Shown in pieces: positions 36,305 to 48,142 of a stretch of DNA of 63,491 nucleotides (position 1 is the stretch's first letter; each line of letters opens with the position of its first letter). Under the pieces are notes generated by a model, which worked only from the letters and a program-made list of their open reading frames with translations, was not told where the DNA came from and made no database searches. The stretch is from Calditrichota bacterium (GTDB lineage: Bacteria; Electryoneota; B3-LCP), in assembly GCA_020051775.1 (NCBI GenBank), contig JAGVQJ010000033.1, positions 1 through 63,491 on the forward strand. The letters are read 5' to 3'. The position numbers and the translations under genes were made by a program.

Positions 36305-36763
36305 CTAATCACCAACCTTTTCGAGGAAGGTTTGGAACCAGGATTGAGTTCGAACGGCACTCAAGTCCGGATCGTTTTCCAGGTGATTACGACGAGGTAT
36401 CTTACCATGACTTGGTCCATTTTCGAGCCACTTGCGGCACTCCTCCACCCGACCGCGCAGAGCGGCGATACAGGCCAGGTTATAGGATCCGCTGCCGGGG
36501 GAAATCACTTCGGCCTGATGCAGTTTATCCACCGCCAAATCAAAGAACGCAATGGCTTCCCCCGCCGATTTCATCTGCGCCTGCGCGATCAACGCTGCTC
36601 CCCAAGCATTCAGCGCCGGAATATATTCCGGGTCAATCGCCAGTGCCGCCTGGTAAATCTGGCCGGCTTTCTCGAATAGTTTATCGGCCTTATCACCCTG
36701 AGCTCGCTCAGCTTTGTCGGCCAGTTGGTCGGCATTGCGTTTCAGTTCTTCCAAGGTTTCCAT
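36305..36763 (-). CDS. TPR-repeat protein
   Basis: The 152-residue protein consists of tetratricopeptide-type helices: ADKLFEKAGQIYQAALAIDPEYIPALNAWGAALI and later SGSYNLACIAALRGRVEECRKWL. No signal peptide is seen, so it is probably cytoplasmic. It lies 30 bases upstream of the receiver gene, in the same direction, and may scaffold the same system. Confidence 0.78.
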   Translation of the reverse strand: METLEELKRNADQLADKAERAQGDKADKLFEKAGQIYQAALAIDPEYIPALNAWGAALIAQAQMKSAGEAIAFFDLAVDKLHQAEVISPGSGSYNLACIAALRGRVEECRKWLENGPSHGKIPRRNHLENDPDLSAVRTQSWFQTFLEKVGD

Positions 36764-36819
36764 AGTACCGATTGCATAAAGATATTTTCACCATGCGTAT
36801 TGAACTCTCGCACCTATGA

Positions 36820-39417
36820 TTATTCCACTTTGGCTGATCCGATGTTGATCAGAAGATAATTTGAAGAACTCAAGTACTTATGCGCAACTCGGTGAACGTC
36901 TTGGGGCTGAACTTCCTTCAATTTCTCCGGTAGTGACTCGAAGAAGCCGTAGCCTAATCCCAACGCCTCCCAACTTCCCAGACCTTCAGCAACACCTTGA
37001 TTGGTCTGCCAGGACATCCGATGACGCGTGATTTCATCCTGTTTGGCTATCTCCAACTCCGGAAGAGCAATCGGTTCGGATAAAAATACTTGTAAATCTT
37101 GCAGGATGCCGGTTCGGGCTATGGTAAAATTCTGATCTGATACGCCCATTTCAAAGTAAAATCTTGATTGACCAAGACGAGGAAACATCCGCGTCCACAT
37201 GCGGTAAGCAATTCCCTTGTCGTAGATCCACTTGTAAAACAGACGCGTACTCATCATCCGCTTGGTCAACACCAAGGGTAAGAAATCCTTGTCTTTTACG
37301 CCCACCGTCAAGTAGGCGATATCAAAGGTGTTCTGACCTTTATGACTGACAACCTGGCGCACCCGTCCGCTCAAGGATGGATGATCTTGGATGAGATTAA
37401 ACTGCGGCGCTTTTCCCTTGGGTTGATCCCGCCAATGCACCTTGAGAAGGGCGAGCAATTCCGAAGTCCTGAAGTTCCCCACTGCGGCGACGACGATATT
37501 GCCGGGTACGAATGCACGCTTATAATGGTTTTCGACGTCTTTCCTTGTCAGCAGGTTGACTTCGGCTTCGACTCCGATAACCGGGTTGCGGTAGGGTGAA
37601 TTCTGGTATAAATCCTTCTGGATTTCAGCGTGGGTGTACTCCCAGGGCTGATCGGGGAGGGATTTTATCTCCTGGATTTGAACCTCGCGAGCCTTGCTCA
37701 GCTCCTCCATCGGGAATGTTGCGTGAAATAACATTTGATCCAAAAGCAGCAGGCCACCTTCCATTTGGTCCGACAATCCAGAAAATCCGGCCTGCAAGTA
37801 ATCTTCCGCGGCAAAATTCCACAGGTTAATACCCAATTCATCTTTTCGCGCCTGGAAATTTTCGCGTGTGAAATCCTCAGTTCCTTTGTCCAGCAGGGAT
37901 GCCGTCAAATTCGCTAAGCCGGCATTGCCTTTGGGTTCCAGCCATTGACCTCCTTTGATAAAGGCGGAGACGCAAACGGTTGGCGAGCTGTGATCTTCCC
38001 GTAAAATCAATGTGAGGTCGTTCTCTAATTTGACATATCGCGTTGTGATCACAAAAGGATCTGTGGGCACAGTATTTTCCCGCACTGTGTAAGACTTCAC
38101 CTGAGACGCATAATCAATTTGAGAAGCTTTGCTGGGGTGAATCACCGAGAGAGTTGCTTGCGACACATCCAGATAGTCTTGCGCGACACGTTGCACGTCT
38201 TGAGCAGTCACGGATCGTATCAACGCGATCATCTGATCCAACACTGGAAAGGCACGGGCAACGTGATAGTGCACCATACTTTGAGCTTGACCCTTAAAGG
38301 TGGCATTGGATAATATATGATCAGCGATGAGTTTTTCTTTAGCAGCTTCCAACTCTTTTAAAACCACCCCTGAACGCACCAGTTTTTGAATGACGGCGAA
38401 AGTCTTGCGAATCGCTTTATCTTCTTTATTTGATTCGCACTGCAAGCTCACGTAAAGCAGCGAGACATCCCGCAAAAAGTCAGCATAGCAGTAATCCTCA
38501 AGCGCCAAATTCTCTTCGAGCTTCAAGGCTTGATCCAGACGAGAATGCGAGCCACCGCCCAGGATCTGCGCCATTACTTTCAAGGCGGGCATGTCGGGGT
38601 GAGACATGGGAGGAATATGATAGCCGATCAGCGCATAACTGGAAGTGACCGACATCGTGTCTGTCGTTTGCCGAAAAGTTTTTTGTCGCGGTTCAATTAA
38701 ATCCAGTTCAAAACTGCTGTGGCCCGGTTGGTATTTGCCGAAGGCGCCCTTGAGGTCGGAGATCATCCTCTCAGTTTCAAAATCTCCCACTACGGCCAAG
38801 ACAATCTGGTTGGGAACATAGCGCTCTTCGTAGAAAGTGCGAAGTTGGTCATAAGTGGCGTTTTGGATGACTTCGGGTGTGCCGATGGTGGTGGGAAAGT
38901 AAGGATGCGCGGTAAAGGCCGCCTTCATCAAGTTTTCCTGCAACCGACCTTGAGGATCGTCCTGCACCGACATGTTATATTCTTCCATAACGATGGTGCG
39001 TTCCTTGATAATGGATGCGCTGTCAGGTTTCAGCTCCATCAGAAAGTCGGTGTATCGCCACAAAGCTTCAGGGAAGTTTTCGGTAGGCACGGTGAAGGCA
39101 TACAGGGTGCCGTCATCGTAGGTGTAAATTTGTTCTTCACCCAGAGATGACATCCGGCGGCGGAACTCGGTTTGGGCTTGCTTAGCGGACCCGCCGCGAG
39201 CGATTAGATGCTCGTAGAAATGCGACAATCCGGCGATGTCCGGAGTTTCGGTGCGACTGCCGCCGTCCACGATAGCATAGAGGGCGATGAGCGGCTTGCT
39301 GTGATCTTCCCGGGTGTAGAGCGTCAGGCCATTGTCGAGGACGGTGACGCGGGTGTCGGAAGCGGCGAAGGCGAGTATAGGTAATAAGCAGATTGTTAGA
39401 TAGAGTAGACGTTTCAT
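36820..39417 (-). CDS. Double M16 (pitrilysin-like) metallopeptidase
   Basis: The 865-residue protein has a signal peptide (to about residue 19) and two M16 repeats. The first keeps the inverted zinc motif H66-FY-E69-H70 (SHFYEHLIARGG). The second has GLANLTASLLDKGTED at the same place, so it is the usual inactive half. Periplasmic M16 proteins cut unfolded or small peptides. It is separated by 56 bases from the TPR gene that follows. Confidence 0.88.
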   Translation of the reverse strand: MKRLLYLTICLLPILAFAASDTRVTVLDNGLTLYTREDHSKPLIALYAIVDGGSRTETPDIAGLSHFYEHLIARGGSAKQAQTEFRRRMSSLGEEQIYTYDDGTLYAFTVPTENFPEALWRYTDFLMELKPDSASIIKERTIVMEEYNMSVQDDPQGRLQENLMKAAFTAHPYFPTTIGTPEVIQNATYDQLRTFYEERYVPNQIVLAVVGDFETERMISDLKGAFGKYQPGHSSFELDLIEPRQKTFRQTTDTMSVTSSYALIGYHIPPMSHPDMPALKVMAQILGGGSHSRLDQALKLEENLALEDYCYADFLRDVSLLYVSLQCESNKEDKAIRKTFAVIQKLVRSGVVLKELEAAKEKLIADHILSNATFKGQAQSMVHYHVARAFPVLDQMIALIRSVTAQDVQRVAQDYLDVSQATLSVIHPSKASQIDYASQVKSYTVRENTVPTDPFVITTRYVKLENDLTLILREDHSSPTVCVSAFIKGGQWLEPKGNAGLANLTASLLDKGTEDFTRENFQARKDELGINLWNFAAEDYLQAGFSGLSDQMEGGLLLLDQMLFHATFPMEELSKAREVQIQEIKSLPDQPWEYTHAEIQKDLYQNSPYRNPVIGVEAEVNLLTRKDVENHYKRAFVPGNIVVAAVGNFRTSELLALLKVHWRDQPKGKAPQFNLIQDHPSLSGRVRQVVSHKGQNTFDIAYLTVGVKDKDFLPLVLTKRMMSTRLFYKWIYDKGIAYRMWTRMFPRLGQSRFYFEMGVSDQNFTIARTGILQDLQVFLSEPIALPELEIAKQDEITRHRMSWQTNQGVAEGLGSWEALGLGYGFFESLPEKLKEVQPQDVHRVAHKYLSSSNYLLINIGSAKVE

Positions 39418-39437
39418 GTAAGATCCTAAATTATTTC

Positions 39438-39466
39438 TTGATTATGACAAAATATCTGCCTATATT
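39438..39466 (+). promoter_or_regulatory. Promoter upstream of the 246-residue lipoprotein gene
   Basis: TTGATT (39438-39443) lies 17 bases from TATATT (39461-39466) on the plus strand. The start codon is 75 bases on. Divergent M16 transcription may share this region. Confidence 0.6.
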
Positions 39467-39541
39467 ATCCACCCGAATCCTGTGCGGCATTTGAATTAAC
39501 CATTTCCGAAAGGTTCTATCTATCTGGGGGAGGATTGGATC

Positions 39542-40282
39542 ATGCATAAACTTAGGATTCTGATAACCGTTCCTTTCAGTATTTCCATAATAATCGGTTG
39601 TACTGAAAAAGCACCAGTTCAGCCCAATCTCTCACCCGAAATTTTCAGTATTGTCACCTCAACAGTTTTAACTGACTACAGGTTACCGGTCGTGCTCTTC
39701 TGCGTGGCCTACGACTTCGAGTTTGATCCGCTCAGCTATCTTTGGTCTTGCACTTCCGGTAACTTCCTGGGAGGCGCAACGAATGATACCGTCGTCTGGC
39801 AGGGCGCAAAGCCATCCGGAACAGACACTCTTACATTCACCATCGCTGCAGAAGTAACTGATGGTCATTCCAATACGCGAGACAGCCTTCAAATCAAAGC
39901 TGTCAACGGAGATTTGTACTATGACACCGGAGAACCATTCGTGGACGCACCCGACACGTACGGCCTTTATAATGGTGTTTGGGATGCAGGTGAAGTTTTC
40001 TTCGACCTGCCCAGTTCGCGCTCAAATCCTGCGGTGGGCGATTCGCTCTATGAATTTCCCACTTTAAACGGATCGTATGACAATACCAATGGATATTTCG
40101 ATGAATATGAACTATTCACAAGGCCGGGTGATATTTCTATTGACCCTACCTGGCCTATATTGTATACTTACAATGTCTACAGTCATGGCGCTGACTGGCA
40201 AACCAATTTCTGGCTTTACGACACTCTACATTCCACTTGGACGGATCGCAACAGCGATGGTTTATTCGAACCGCCCTGGTAA
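39542..40282 (+). CDS. Lipoprotein of unknown function
   Basis: The 246-residue protein has the lipobox IIIGC (Cys20) and a good Shine-Dalgarno site (GGGGGAGG, 8 bases before ATG). Residues about 45-120 form an Ig/PKD-like domain (DPLSYLWSCTSGNF, then VTDGHSNTRDSL). The end is rich in Asp, Tyr and Trp. It is the only plus-strand gene between two long minus-strand blocks. Confidence 0.68.
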   Translation: MHKLRILITVPFSISIIIGCTEKAPVQPNLSPEIFSIVTSTVLTDYRLPVVLFCVAYDFEFDPLSYLWSCTSGNFLGGATNDTVVWQGAKPSGTDTLTFTIAAEVTDGHSNTRDSLQIKAVNGDLYYDTGEPFVDAPDTYGLYNGVWDAGEVFFDLPSSRSNPAVGDSLYEFPTLNGSYDNTNGYFDEYELFTRPGDISIDPTWPILYTYNVYSHGADWQTNFWLYDTLHSTWTDRNSDGLFEPPW

Positions 40283-40379
40283 CAGTCGCCTCCAACCCTA
40301 ACGGCACTTCCTTTCCGAGTCATAGGGATATGCCGCCAATTGAGGCTTTTGAATAGTGTTACCGACTCGCTTGAACGTT

Positions 40380-40414
40380 AAAGAGAAAAGGCGGGGTGAT
40401 TAACCTTCCCCGCC
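40380..40414 (-). terminator. Rho-independent terminator after gcvPA
   Basis: On the minus strand GGCGGGG and CCCCGCC form a seven-base stem, and TTTTCTCTTT follows. It ends the ligA-to-gcvPA operon, 16 bases after the gcvPA stop. Confidence 0.85.
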
Positions 40415-40429
40415 ATTTACTTTCAATGA

Positions 40430-41770
40430 TCATTTGACTGACTTGATCGTTTCCACCAGCGCATCCATCTCCTCTTTGGTGCGCTTTTCCGTCACCGCCA
40501 GCAGAAACATATCTTTCCAATCGGGATTAAACTTCCCAAGCGCCGGGCCAACCAAGAAGCCCTTGTCGCTTAACTTGTTCAGCAGGTTTTTCACGTCGCC
40601 CTGGTAGCGAACCGGGAATTCCTTGAAGAATGGCTGTTTGAAGGCGACCCGAAAACCCGGTAGAGAGGCGATCCGATCTGCCAGGTAATGTGTTTTCTGC
40701 AGGCACAGGTCGGCCAACTCTTTTAACCCTTCTTCCCCGAGCAATTCCAGCGTTGCACAAGCGGCCAGAGCACATAGAGCTTGATTTGTGCAGATGTTAG
40801 AGGTAGCTTTTTCACGCCGGATGTGCTGTTCACGGGTTTGCAAGGTCATGACAAAACCGCGTTTGCCGTTCACATCAGTGGTAGCGCCGATCAACCTGCC
40901 CGGGATGCGCCGCACCAACTCTTTTTTCGCCGCGAAGATACCAAGATACGGCCCACCGAAATTCAAACCGTTACCCAAACCCTGGCCTTCGCCGGTGACG
41001 ATATCCGCTCCCAGTTTTCCGGGAGCCTCCAGCAAGCCCAATGAAATGGGATCGGCGGATACGACCAGCAGCGCTTTAGCGTCATGCGCTACCGGCGTAA
41101 AGTCGGCGATGTTCTCCACAAGACCCAGGAAATTTGGATTCTGGATCATCACGGCGGCGGACTCTCCGACGCGTCGGCGAATATATTCCAGATCCGTCAA
41201 TCCCTCCACCAGTGGGATGATCTCTATCTCGATGCCAGCGGCATGAGCATAGGTTCGCATTACCTCTAGATAATGGGGGTTGACTCCCTGGCTGACCAGC
41301 ACTTTTTCGCGTCGGGTTTGCGCAGTAGCTACCAGCATGGCCTCAGTTAGAGCTGTGGCTCCGTCGTAGTGGGAGGCATTGGCGGCGTCCATGCCGGTAA
41401 GATGGCAAATCAGCGATTGATATTCGTAAATGGCCTGGAGTGTTCCTTGGCTGACTTCAGCTTGATAGGGTGTATAAGCGGTGTAGAATTCGCTGCGCGA
41501 CAGGATGGCATCCACGGCGGCTGGGATGAAGTGATCGTAAGCGCCTCCACCGAGGAAACAGGCGCTGTTACCGGCCGATTTATCCAGAGCGGCGAGGTTT
41601 TTAACTTGCGCCAGGGCTTCCAATTCGGATAAAGACTCGGGCAGATTGAGCTTCGTCTTCAGCAGTAGTTCCTTCGGGATGCAGGACAATAGTTCTTCGA
41701 ACGACTTGACGCCGATCTTTTCTAGCATTTCCTTGATATCTTCATCCGTCTGCGGTAAGAAGTGTTTCAT
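40430..41770 (-). CDS. gcvPA: Glycine dehydrogenase (decarboxylating) subunit 1
   Basis: The 446-residue protein is the N-terminal half of split P-protein of the glycine cleavage system. Signatures are CFLGGGAYDHFIPAAV, YTPYQAEVSQGTLQAIYEYQ and the late REQHIRREKATSNICTNQ. The C-terminal, PLP-binding half (GcvPB) is not in the window, nor is gcvT. It begins directly after gcvH. Confidence 0.95.
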   Translation of the reverse strand: MKHFLPQTDEDIKEMLEKIGVKSFEELLSCIPKELLLKTKLNLPESLSELEALAQVKNLAALDKSAGNSACFLGGGAYDHFIPAAVDAILSRSEFYTAYTPYQAEVSQGTLQAIYEYQSLICHLTGMDAANASHYDGATALTEAMLVATAQTRREKVLVSQGVNPHYLEVMRTYAHAAGIEIEIIPLVEGLTDLEYIRRRVGESAAVMIQNPNFLGLVENIADFTPVAHDAKALLVVSADPISLGLLEAPGKLGADIVTGEGQGLGNGLNFGGPYLGIFAAKKELVRRIPGRLIGATTDVNGKRGFVMTLQTREQHIRREKATSNICTNQALCALAACATLELLGEEGLKELADLCLQKTHYLADRIASLPGFRVAFKQPFFKEFPVRYQGDVKNLLNKLSDKGFLVGPALGKFNPDWKDMFLLAVTEKRTKEEMDALVETIKSVK

Positions 41771-42154
41771 CTACGCCTCGCCAACCAGATTTTTATACTC
41801 ATCGGGACTTACCAAGTCAGCTTTCTCAGAAGGATCGGAAACCTTGATTTTGATCATCCAACCGTTTTCATAGGGGCTGGTATTGATGGTTTCCGGTGCA
41901 TTCTCAAGCTCATTATTGATCGCCACGATTTCTCCGGAAAAGGGTGCGAACAGATCGCTGACCGCCTTGACGGCTTCGATGGTGCCAAACGCCTGCCCTT
42001 TCGTGACCTGATTACCCACCTGCGGCAGTTCCACGAAAACGACATCGCCCAGTTCGCCCTGAGCGTAATCCGTGATTCCGATTATGGCTATGTCGCCTTC
42101 CAAGCGCGCCCATTCATGGTCTTTGGTGTAAAGCAGATTGGATGGAATATTCAT
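41771..42154 (-). CDS. gcvH: Glycine cleavage system H protein
   Basis: The 127-residue protein carries the lipoyl lysine Lys63 in EAVKAVSDLFAP and the typical KDHEWARLEGDIAIIGIT start. It shuttles the aminomethyl group between P-, T- and L-proteins. It lies between accC (59 bases upstream) and gcvPA (0 bases downstream). Confidence 0.96.
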   Translation of the reverse strand: MNIPSNLLYTKDHEWARLEGDIAIIGITDYAQGELGDVVFVELPQVGNQVTKGQAFGTIEAVKAVSDLFAPFSGEIVAINNELENAPETINTSPYENGWMIKIKVSDPSEKADLVSPDEYKNLVGEA

Positions 42155-42213
42155 TTTTTAGTCCTCCAGATTCAGGTATGTCATTATCAGCCTTAAAACC
42201 CGGCCTTACATTT

Positions 42214-43554
42214 TTATTTCATAAACTGCGCCAGAAAACCCGTCGTCGCCTTCCCCGCAATGAATTCTGGATGGTTTAGGATTTTCTTATGAACCGAGGT
42301 GGTCGTGGCGACCCCCTCGATGACCATCTCCTCCAGTGCACGGCGCATGCGGGCCAGAGCTTCGTTACGGTCGTGCCCAAACGCGAGCAACTTGGCAATC
42401 AGCGAATCATAGTTAGGCGGGATGGTATATCCGGCAAAAACGTGGGAATCTACGCGTATCCCCGGCCCGCCGGGAAAGTGCAATTCGGTGATGCGACCTG
42501 GTGTAGGTAGAAAATTCTTCTCGGGATCTTCAGCATTGATGCGGCATTCGATGGCATGGCCTTCCAACTTAACTTCGTCGTTGTGCAAACCAATCGGTTG
42601 ACCCATAGCCGCCAAAATTTGATATTTTACTAAATCAGCACCGGTAACCAATTCGGTAACCGGGTGTTCCACTTGAATGCGGGTGTTCATCTCCATGAAG
42701 TAAAATTTCCCATCTTCATTCAACAGAAATTCAATGGTACCCGCTGATTCATATCCCACGGATTGCGCCCCGGCAATGGCCGCCTCCATCAACTGGCTCC
42801 GTAACTCCGGCGTCACGGCCGGTGAGGGGCTCTCTTCGATAAGTTTCTGATGGCGGCGCTGTACCGAGCAATCACGTTCTCCGAAGGCGAGGATATTTTT
42901 ATCCGGCAAACCTAAAAGTTGCACTTCGATGTGGCGAGGGTTCTCTAAATATTTTTCAATGTAGAGGTCACCGGACCCAAAAGCGGATTCAGCTTCAGCA
43001 CGAGCCATTTCAAAGTTGGATTCCAACGCTTCGGCAGAGCGAACGATGCGCATCCCCCTTCCGCCGCCACCCGCTGAGGCTTTGATAATGACCGGATAAC
43101 CGATTCCTTCGGCCAGGTGACGACCTTCCTCGGCATCGGCTACTATGCCTTCGCTGCCGGGGAGCACCGGCACACCGACCCCCTGCATGGTCTTACGCGC
43201 TATGGCTTTGTCGCCCATGAGATTCATCGTTTCGGGCTTGGGGCCGATGAAGGTCAGCCCATGCATGGCGCACATTTCAGCAAAATCAGCGGATTCCGCC
43301 AGGAATCCATAGCCGGGATGGACTGCGTCTGCTCCGGAAATTTCTGCGGCAGCGATCAGGGATTGCGGTCGCAAGTAGCTCTGCGAAGCGATTGGCGGGC
43401 CGATGCAAACGGATTCATCTGCGAAGTAAACATGCAGACTGTCGCGATCGGCCGTGGAATATACCGCTACGGTTGGTATACCCAATTCCTTGCAGGCGCG
43501 GATGACTCGTAGAGCGATCTCGCCGCGATTGGCGATCAGAATTTTTTTAAACAA
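42214..43554 (-). CDS. accC: Acetyl-CoA carboxylase, biotin carboxylase subunit
   Basis: The 446-residue ATP-grasp enzyme carboxylates biotin on AccB. The start [19 protein letters not shown], the glycine-rich loop [14 protein letters not shown], and [14 protein letters not shown] (active-site Glu/Asn/Arg) are all present. It is followed by gcvH and preceded by accB, the common order in bacteria. Confidence 0.97.
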   Translation of the reverse strand: MFKKILIANRGEIALRVIRACKELGIPTVAVYSTADRDSLHVYFADESVCIGPPIASQSYLRPQSLIAAAEISGADAVHPGYGFLAESADFAEMCAMHGLTFIGPKPETMNLMGDKAIARKTMQGVGVPVLPGSEGIVADAEEGRHLAEGIGYPVIIKASAGGGGRGMRIVRSAEALESNFEMARAEAESAFGSGDLYIEKYLENPRHIEVQLLGLPDKNILAFGERDCSVQRRHQKLIEESPSPAVTPELRSQLMEAAIAGAQSVGYESAGTIEFLLNEDGKFYFMEMNTRIQVEHPVTELVTGADLVKYQILAAMGQPIGLHNDEVKLEGHAIECRINAEDPEKNFLPTPGRITELHFPGGPGIRVDSHVFAGYTIPPNYDSLIAKLLAFGHDRNEALARMRRALEEMVIEGVATTTSVHKKILNHPEFIAGKATTGFLAQFMK

Positions 43555-43607
43555 GTCGGGAAGGACCTAAGAGTGTGGAGGCTACATTTCATTCGGAATA
43601 GTAGTAG

Positions 43608-44111
43608 TTATACGGATTCGATGTTAAAGAGCGGCTGATCGAATTCCACCGGCTGAGCGTTTTCGACTAATATTTCTACCACCCGGCCGGAATATTCCGC
43701 TTCGATCTCGTTCATCAGTTTCATCGCCTCGATGATGCAGAGCGTTTGTCCTTTCTGTACCAGATCGCCCACTTGAACGTAAGGTTCGGCGTCCGGTGAG
43801 GGAGCGCCATAGAAAGTGCCCACCATAGGTGATTTGACCTGCTTGGCATTACGACCGGCCTCCGTTTGCGGTATTATGACCGCTGACTGGGGCGCTGCAA
43901 GGGTTGAGGAAATAGCGGCTTGAGGCATCATCATCGAAGGCATAACCATGCCTAATTGCCCGTTACTCGGGCCCGATTTCGATAGTCGGATTTTTCGCCC
44001 CTTATCGAAGATTTCGATCTCGTTGATCTGGCTGTTTTCCAAGAGGCGCACGAGTTTGCGAATTTCGTTGAAATCCACGATCGGTTCCTCCGGCTTTTTT
44101 TTCTCACTCAT
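43608..44111 (-). CDS. accB: Biotin carboxyl carrier protein of acetyl-CoA carboxylase
   Basis: The 167-residue protein has an N-terminal helical part, a Pro/Met/Ala-rich linker (about 45-90) and a C-terminal biotinyl domain with Lys131 in the EAMKLMNE motif. It accepts CO2 from AccC and gives it to AccAD. The start ATG overlaps the efp stop (TAATG). Confidence 0.96.
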   Translation of the reverse strand: MSEKKKPEEPIVDFNEIRKLVRLLENSQINEIEIFDKGRKIRLSKSGPSNGQLGMVMPSMMMPQAAISSTLAAPQSAVIIPQTEAGRNAKQVKSPMVGTFYGAPSPDAEPYVQVGDLVQKGQTLCIIEAMKLMNEIEAEYSGRVVEILVENAQPVEFDQPLFNIESV

Positions 44112-44677
44112 TACTTGGCTCGTTCCAGGTAAGTATTAGTCCGGGTATCTACGCGAATTTTATCGCCGATTTCGAGAAAGAAGGGGACAGATACGACCGC
44201 CCCGGTTTCCAAGGTAGCTGGTTTTCCGCCACCGGCGGCGGTGTCGCCTTTTACACCCGGTTCTGTCTTAACGATGGCCAGGGTTATGAAGTTCGGCAAT
44301 TCAAAGACGATTGGTTCCCCCGTCTCTTCACGAAAACGAATCGTGCAGACTTCGCCCTCTTTTAAGTATTTTACCCGGTCGCCGATCATCTCTTTGGGAA
44401 TATGAATCTGCTCGTAGGTCTGGGTATCCATAAAAACGAAATGATCAGCCTCCGGATAAAGGTACTGCATGGGCTTCTCTTCCATACGGACGGGGTCAAT
44501 CTTTTCACCCGACCGGAAGGTTTGTTCGATCACTCGACCAGTTTTGAGGTTTTTAATGCGTGTGCGGACGAACGCCACACCTTTGCCGGGTTTCACGTGC
44601 TGGAATTCTACTACGGCCCATAAGTCGTCCTTGAATTCGATGACCATGCTGTTACGGAAATCTGCTGTTGTCGCCAT
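44111..44677 (-). CDS. efp: Elongation factor P
   Basis: The 188-residue protein rescues ribosomes stalled on prolines. Three beta-barrel domains are visible. The tip loop [14 protein letters not shown] has Lys32 at the usual modified position, which suggests an EpmA-like modification rather than rhamnosylation (which uses Arg); no modification gene is here. GGAG precedes the ATG. The order efp-accB-accC is widespread. Confidence 0.96.
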   Translation of the reverse strand: MATTADFRNSMVIEFKDDLWAVVEFQHVKPGKGVAFVRTRIKNLKTGRVIEQTFRSGEKIDPVRMEEKPMQYLYPEADHFVFMDTQTYEQIHIPKEMIGDRVKYLKEGEVCTIRFREETGEPIVFELPNFITLAIVKTEPGVKGDTAAGGGKPATLETGAVVSVPFFLEIGDKIRVDTRTNTYLERAK

Positions 44678-44757
44678 TTTGTTTGCTCTCCGAAAAGGTT
44701 CCTCGCGCTGGAATTTTCTATTCTGAATTCAAAGCCATCTATTGTGATAGCGATTAT

Positions 44758-45627
44758 TTAGGGTCCGCTTTGAAAAGCCTGCACATAAATATCGTGATAA
44801 TAATTCCCCAACTGCCATTCCGGGTTGGTTGTGTCGGCCACCCCATAATGGCCGCCCGACGGCCAACCGGCACCAAACTGGAAATGCTTGTACGCCAGCA
44901 AATAGTGATACTGGTAGGGGCTACTGGAGCGTAGGTCATAATTAAAGAACGTCGGTAAGAAGAGAAACCGTTCGAGAAAGGATAGGGCTTGCCATGAGTC
45001 GAATGATCCGTCATAGCGATTGGGTCCGCCTAATAGTCCGCTGGGCCCGAAATCTCTGGCAACCTGCCATTCCCAATTGAAATATTGCGTGCTGTCGTAA
45101 AAATCCTGAGCATAGCCAACGTAATTGGAATTGAGGGGTGGATCGGGGAAGTTGGCCAGAGTGATGGTGACGTCACCGAAGCTATGGATCATTCCGGCGT
45201 CGAAGAAAATACGATAATTACCGTCTGCCAACCGGTTGCCACTGGAATCGATTCCATTCCAAAGTAACGTGTGGGTCCCGGCAGAGAGAACCTGATCCGA
45301 TAAAATAATACTATCTGATCCTGATTCATTGACCGCATAGAGACTGGAATTCAGCTCCACAGGCAGAGTGAGGTTGATTAAAAGTCGCCCGGCGCCGGGT
45401 ATGAAGGGATTTGGAAATGCACCGATACTAAGCCCGGAAAACCCGACCACCACCCAATCTTCCTGATCAATGGAAAGTGTGTCGCCGAATTCATTGCGTT
45501 CCGTGATCCCCACAAAGTGGCGACTTTCGGATGGCTCTGACGAATTGTCGAAGGCGGAGCATCCACAGATCAATACGGCAAAGAAACTGACCCCAACAAA
45601 AATGTATATCTTCTGTAACATCAACAT
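44758..45627 (-). CDS. Lipoprotein with FlgD-like domain
   Basis: The 289-residue protein has a signal ending in LICGC (Cys21 or Cys23). A FlgD-like segment follows at about 70-135 (PNPFIPGAGRLLINLTL, LLWNGIDSSGNRLADGNYRIFF), the same fold as type IX sorting domains but at the N-terminal half. The rest is Tyr/Phe/Trp-rich. It starts one base after the ligA stop, so it is translated with ligA. Its function is unknown. Confidence 0.68.
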   Translation of the reverse strand: MLMLQKIYIFVGVSFFAVLICGCSAFDNSSEPSESRHFVGITERNEFGDTLSIDQEDWVVVGFSGLSIGAFPNPFIPGAGRLLINLTLPVELNSSLYAVNESGSDSIILSDQVLSAGTHTLLWNGIDSSGNRLADGNYRIFFDAGMIHSFGDVTITLANFPDPPLNSNYVGYAQDFYDSTQYFNWEWQVARDFGPSGLLGGPNRYDGSFDSWQALSFLERFLFLPTFFNYDLRSSSPYQYHYLLAYKHFQFGAGWPSGGHYGVADTTNPEWQLGNYYHDIYVQAFQSGP

Positions 45628-45628
45628 T

Positions 45629-47724
<2,096 letters not shown>

Positions 47725-47757
47725 GCGATTTCACATCTCATCACGATGAACAACAAC

Positions 47758-47779
47758 ACAGCCCCCTTGCGGGGGCTGT
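47758..47779 (-). terminator. Hairpin terminator after the zinc-ribbon gene
   Basis: ACAGCCCCC and GGGGGCTGT form a perfect nine-base stem with a TTGC/GCAA loop. On the minus strand GTTGTTGTTC follows; on the plus strand TTTATGTTT does, so it could act in both directions. Confidence 0.65.
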
Positions 47780-47790
47780 TTTATGTTTCA

Positions 47791-47808
47791 AGCCGTAAAC
47801 CTACGGCT
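47791..47808. repeat. Second hairpin next to the terminator
   Basis: AGCCGTA and TACGGCT form a seven-base stem around AACC/GGTT, 11 bases from the terminator hairpin and about 15 bases past the zinc-ribbon stop. It may protect the 3' end of the mRNA. Confidence 0.5.
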
Positions 47809-47822
47809 CTGTTGATTTTTCT

Positions 47823-48059
47823 TTATTCGCTGAAAGGACTACTCGACTCTGAATCTTCCGATTCCTCTTCCTGGAGTTCGATATAAAGCGGAGCTTTGTC
47901 CTTGGCGGCTTTAACAGTGCAATCCCAACAGTTTCCTTCGACTGAAAGCCATCTTGTCTCATTACCACAGGAACTGCAGATCTTCTTGAGGCTTCTCCGC
48001 CCATCTTTTTGCCGGGTGCGCTTGGCACGCTTGGCCCGTCCTTCATTGACCATAGTCAT
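47823..48059 (-). CDS. Small zinc-ribbon protein
   Basis: The 78-residue protein starts at the ATG at 48059, because AAGGAGG lies five bases upstream. A basic N-terminus (RAKRAKRTRQKDGRRS) is followed by CSSCGNETRWLSVEGNCWDC, a four-Cys zinc ribbon, and an acidic tail (EEESEDSESSS). The charge pattern could fit nucleic-acid or ribosome binding. I do not know a named family. Confidence 0.7.
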   Translation of the reverse strand: MTMVNEGRAKRAKRTRQKDGRRSLKKICSSCGNETRWLSVEGNCWDCTVKAAKDKAPLYIELQEEESEDSESSSPFSE

Positions 48060-48142
48060 AGCATCCTCCTTCATTTATCATCGTGAGCGGGTAATCGTCA
48101 GGCTAATGATACATTATTGGATACCAAAAATAGTGATTGCCG

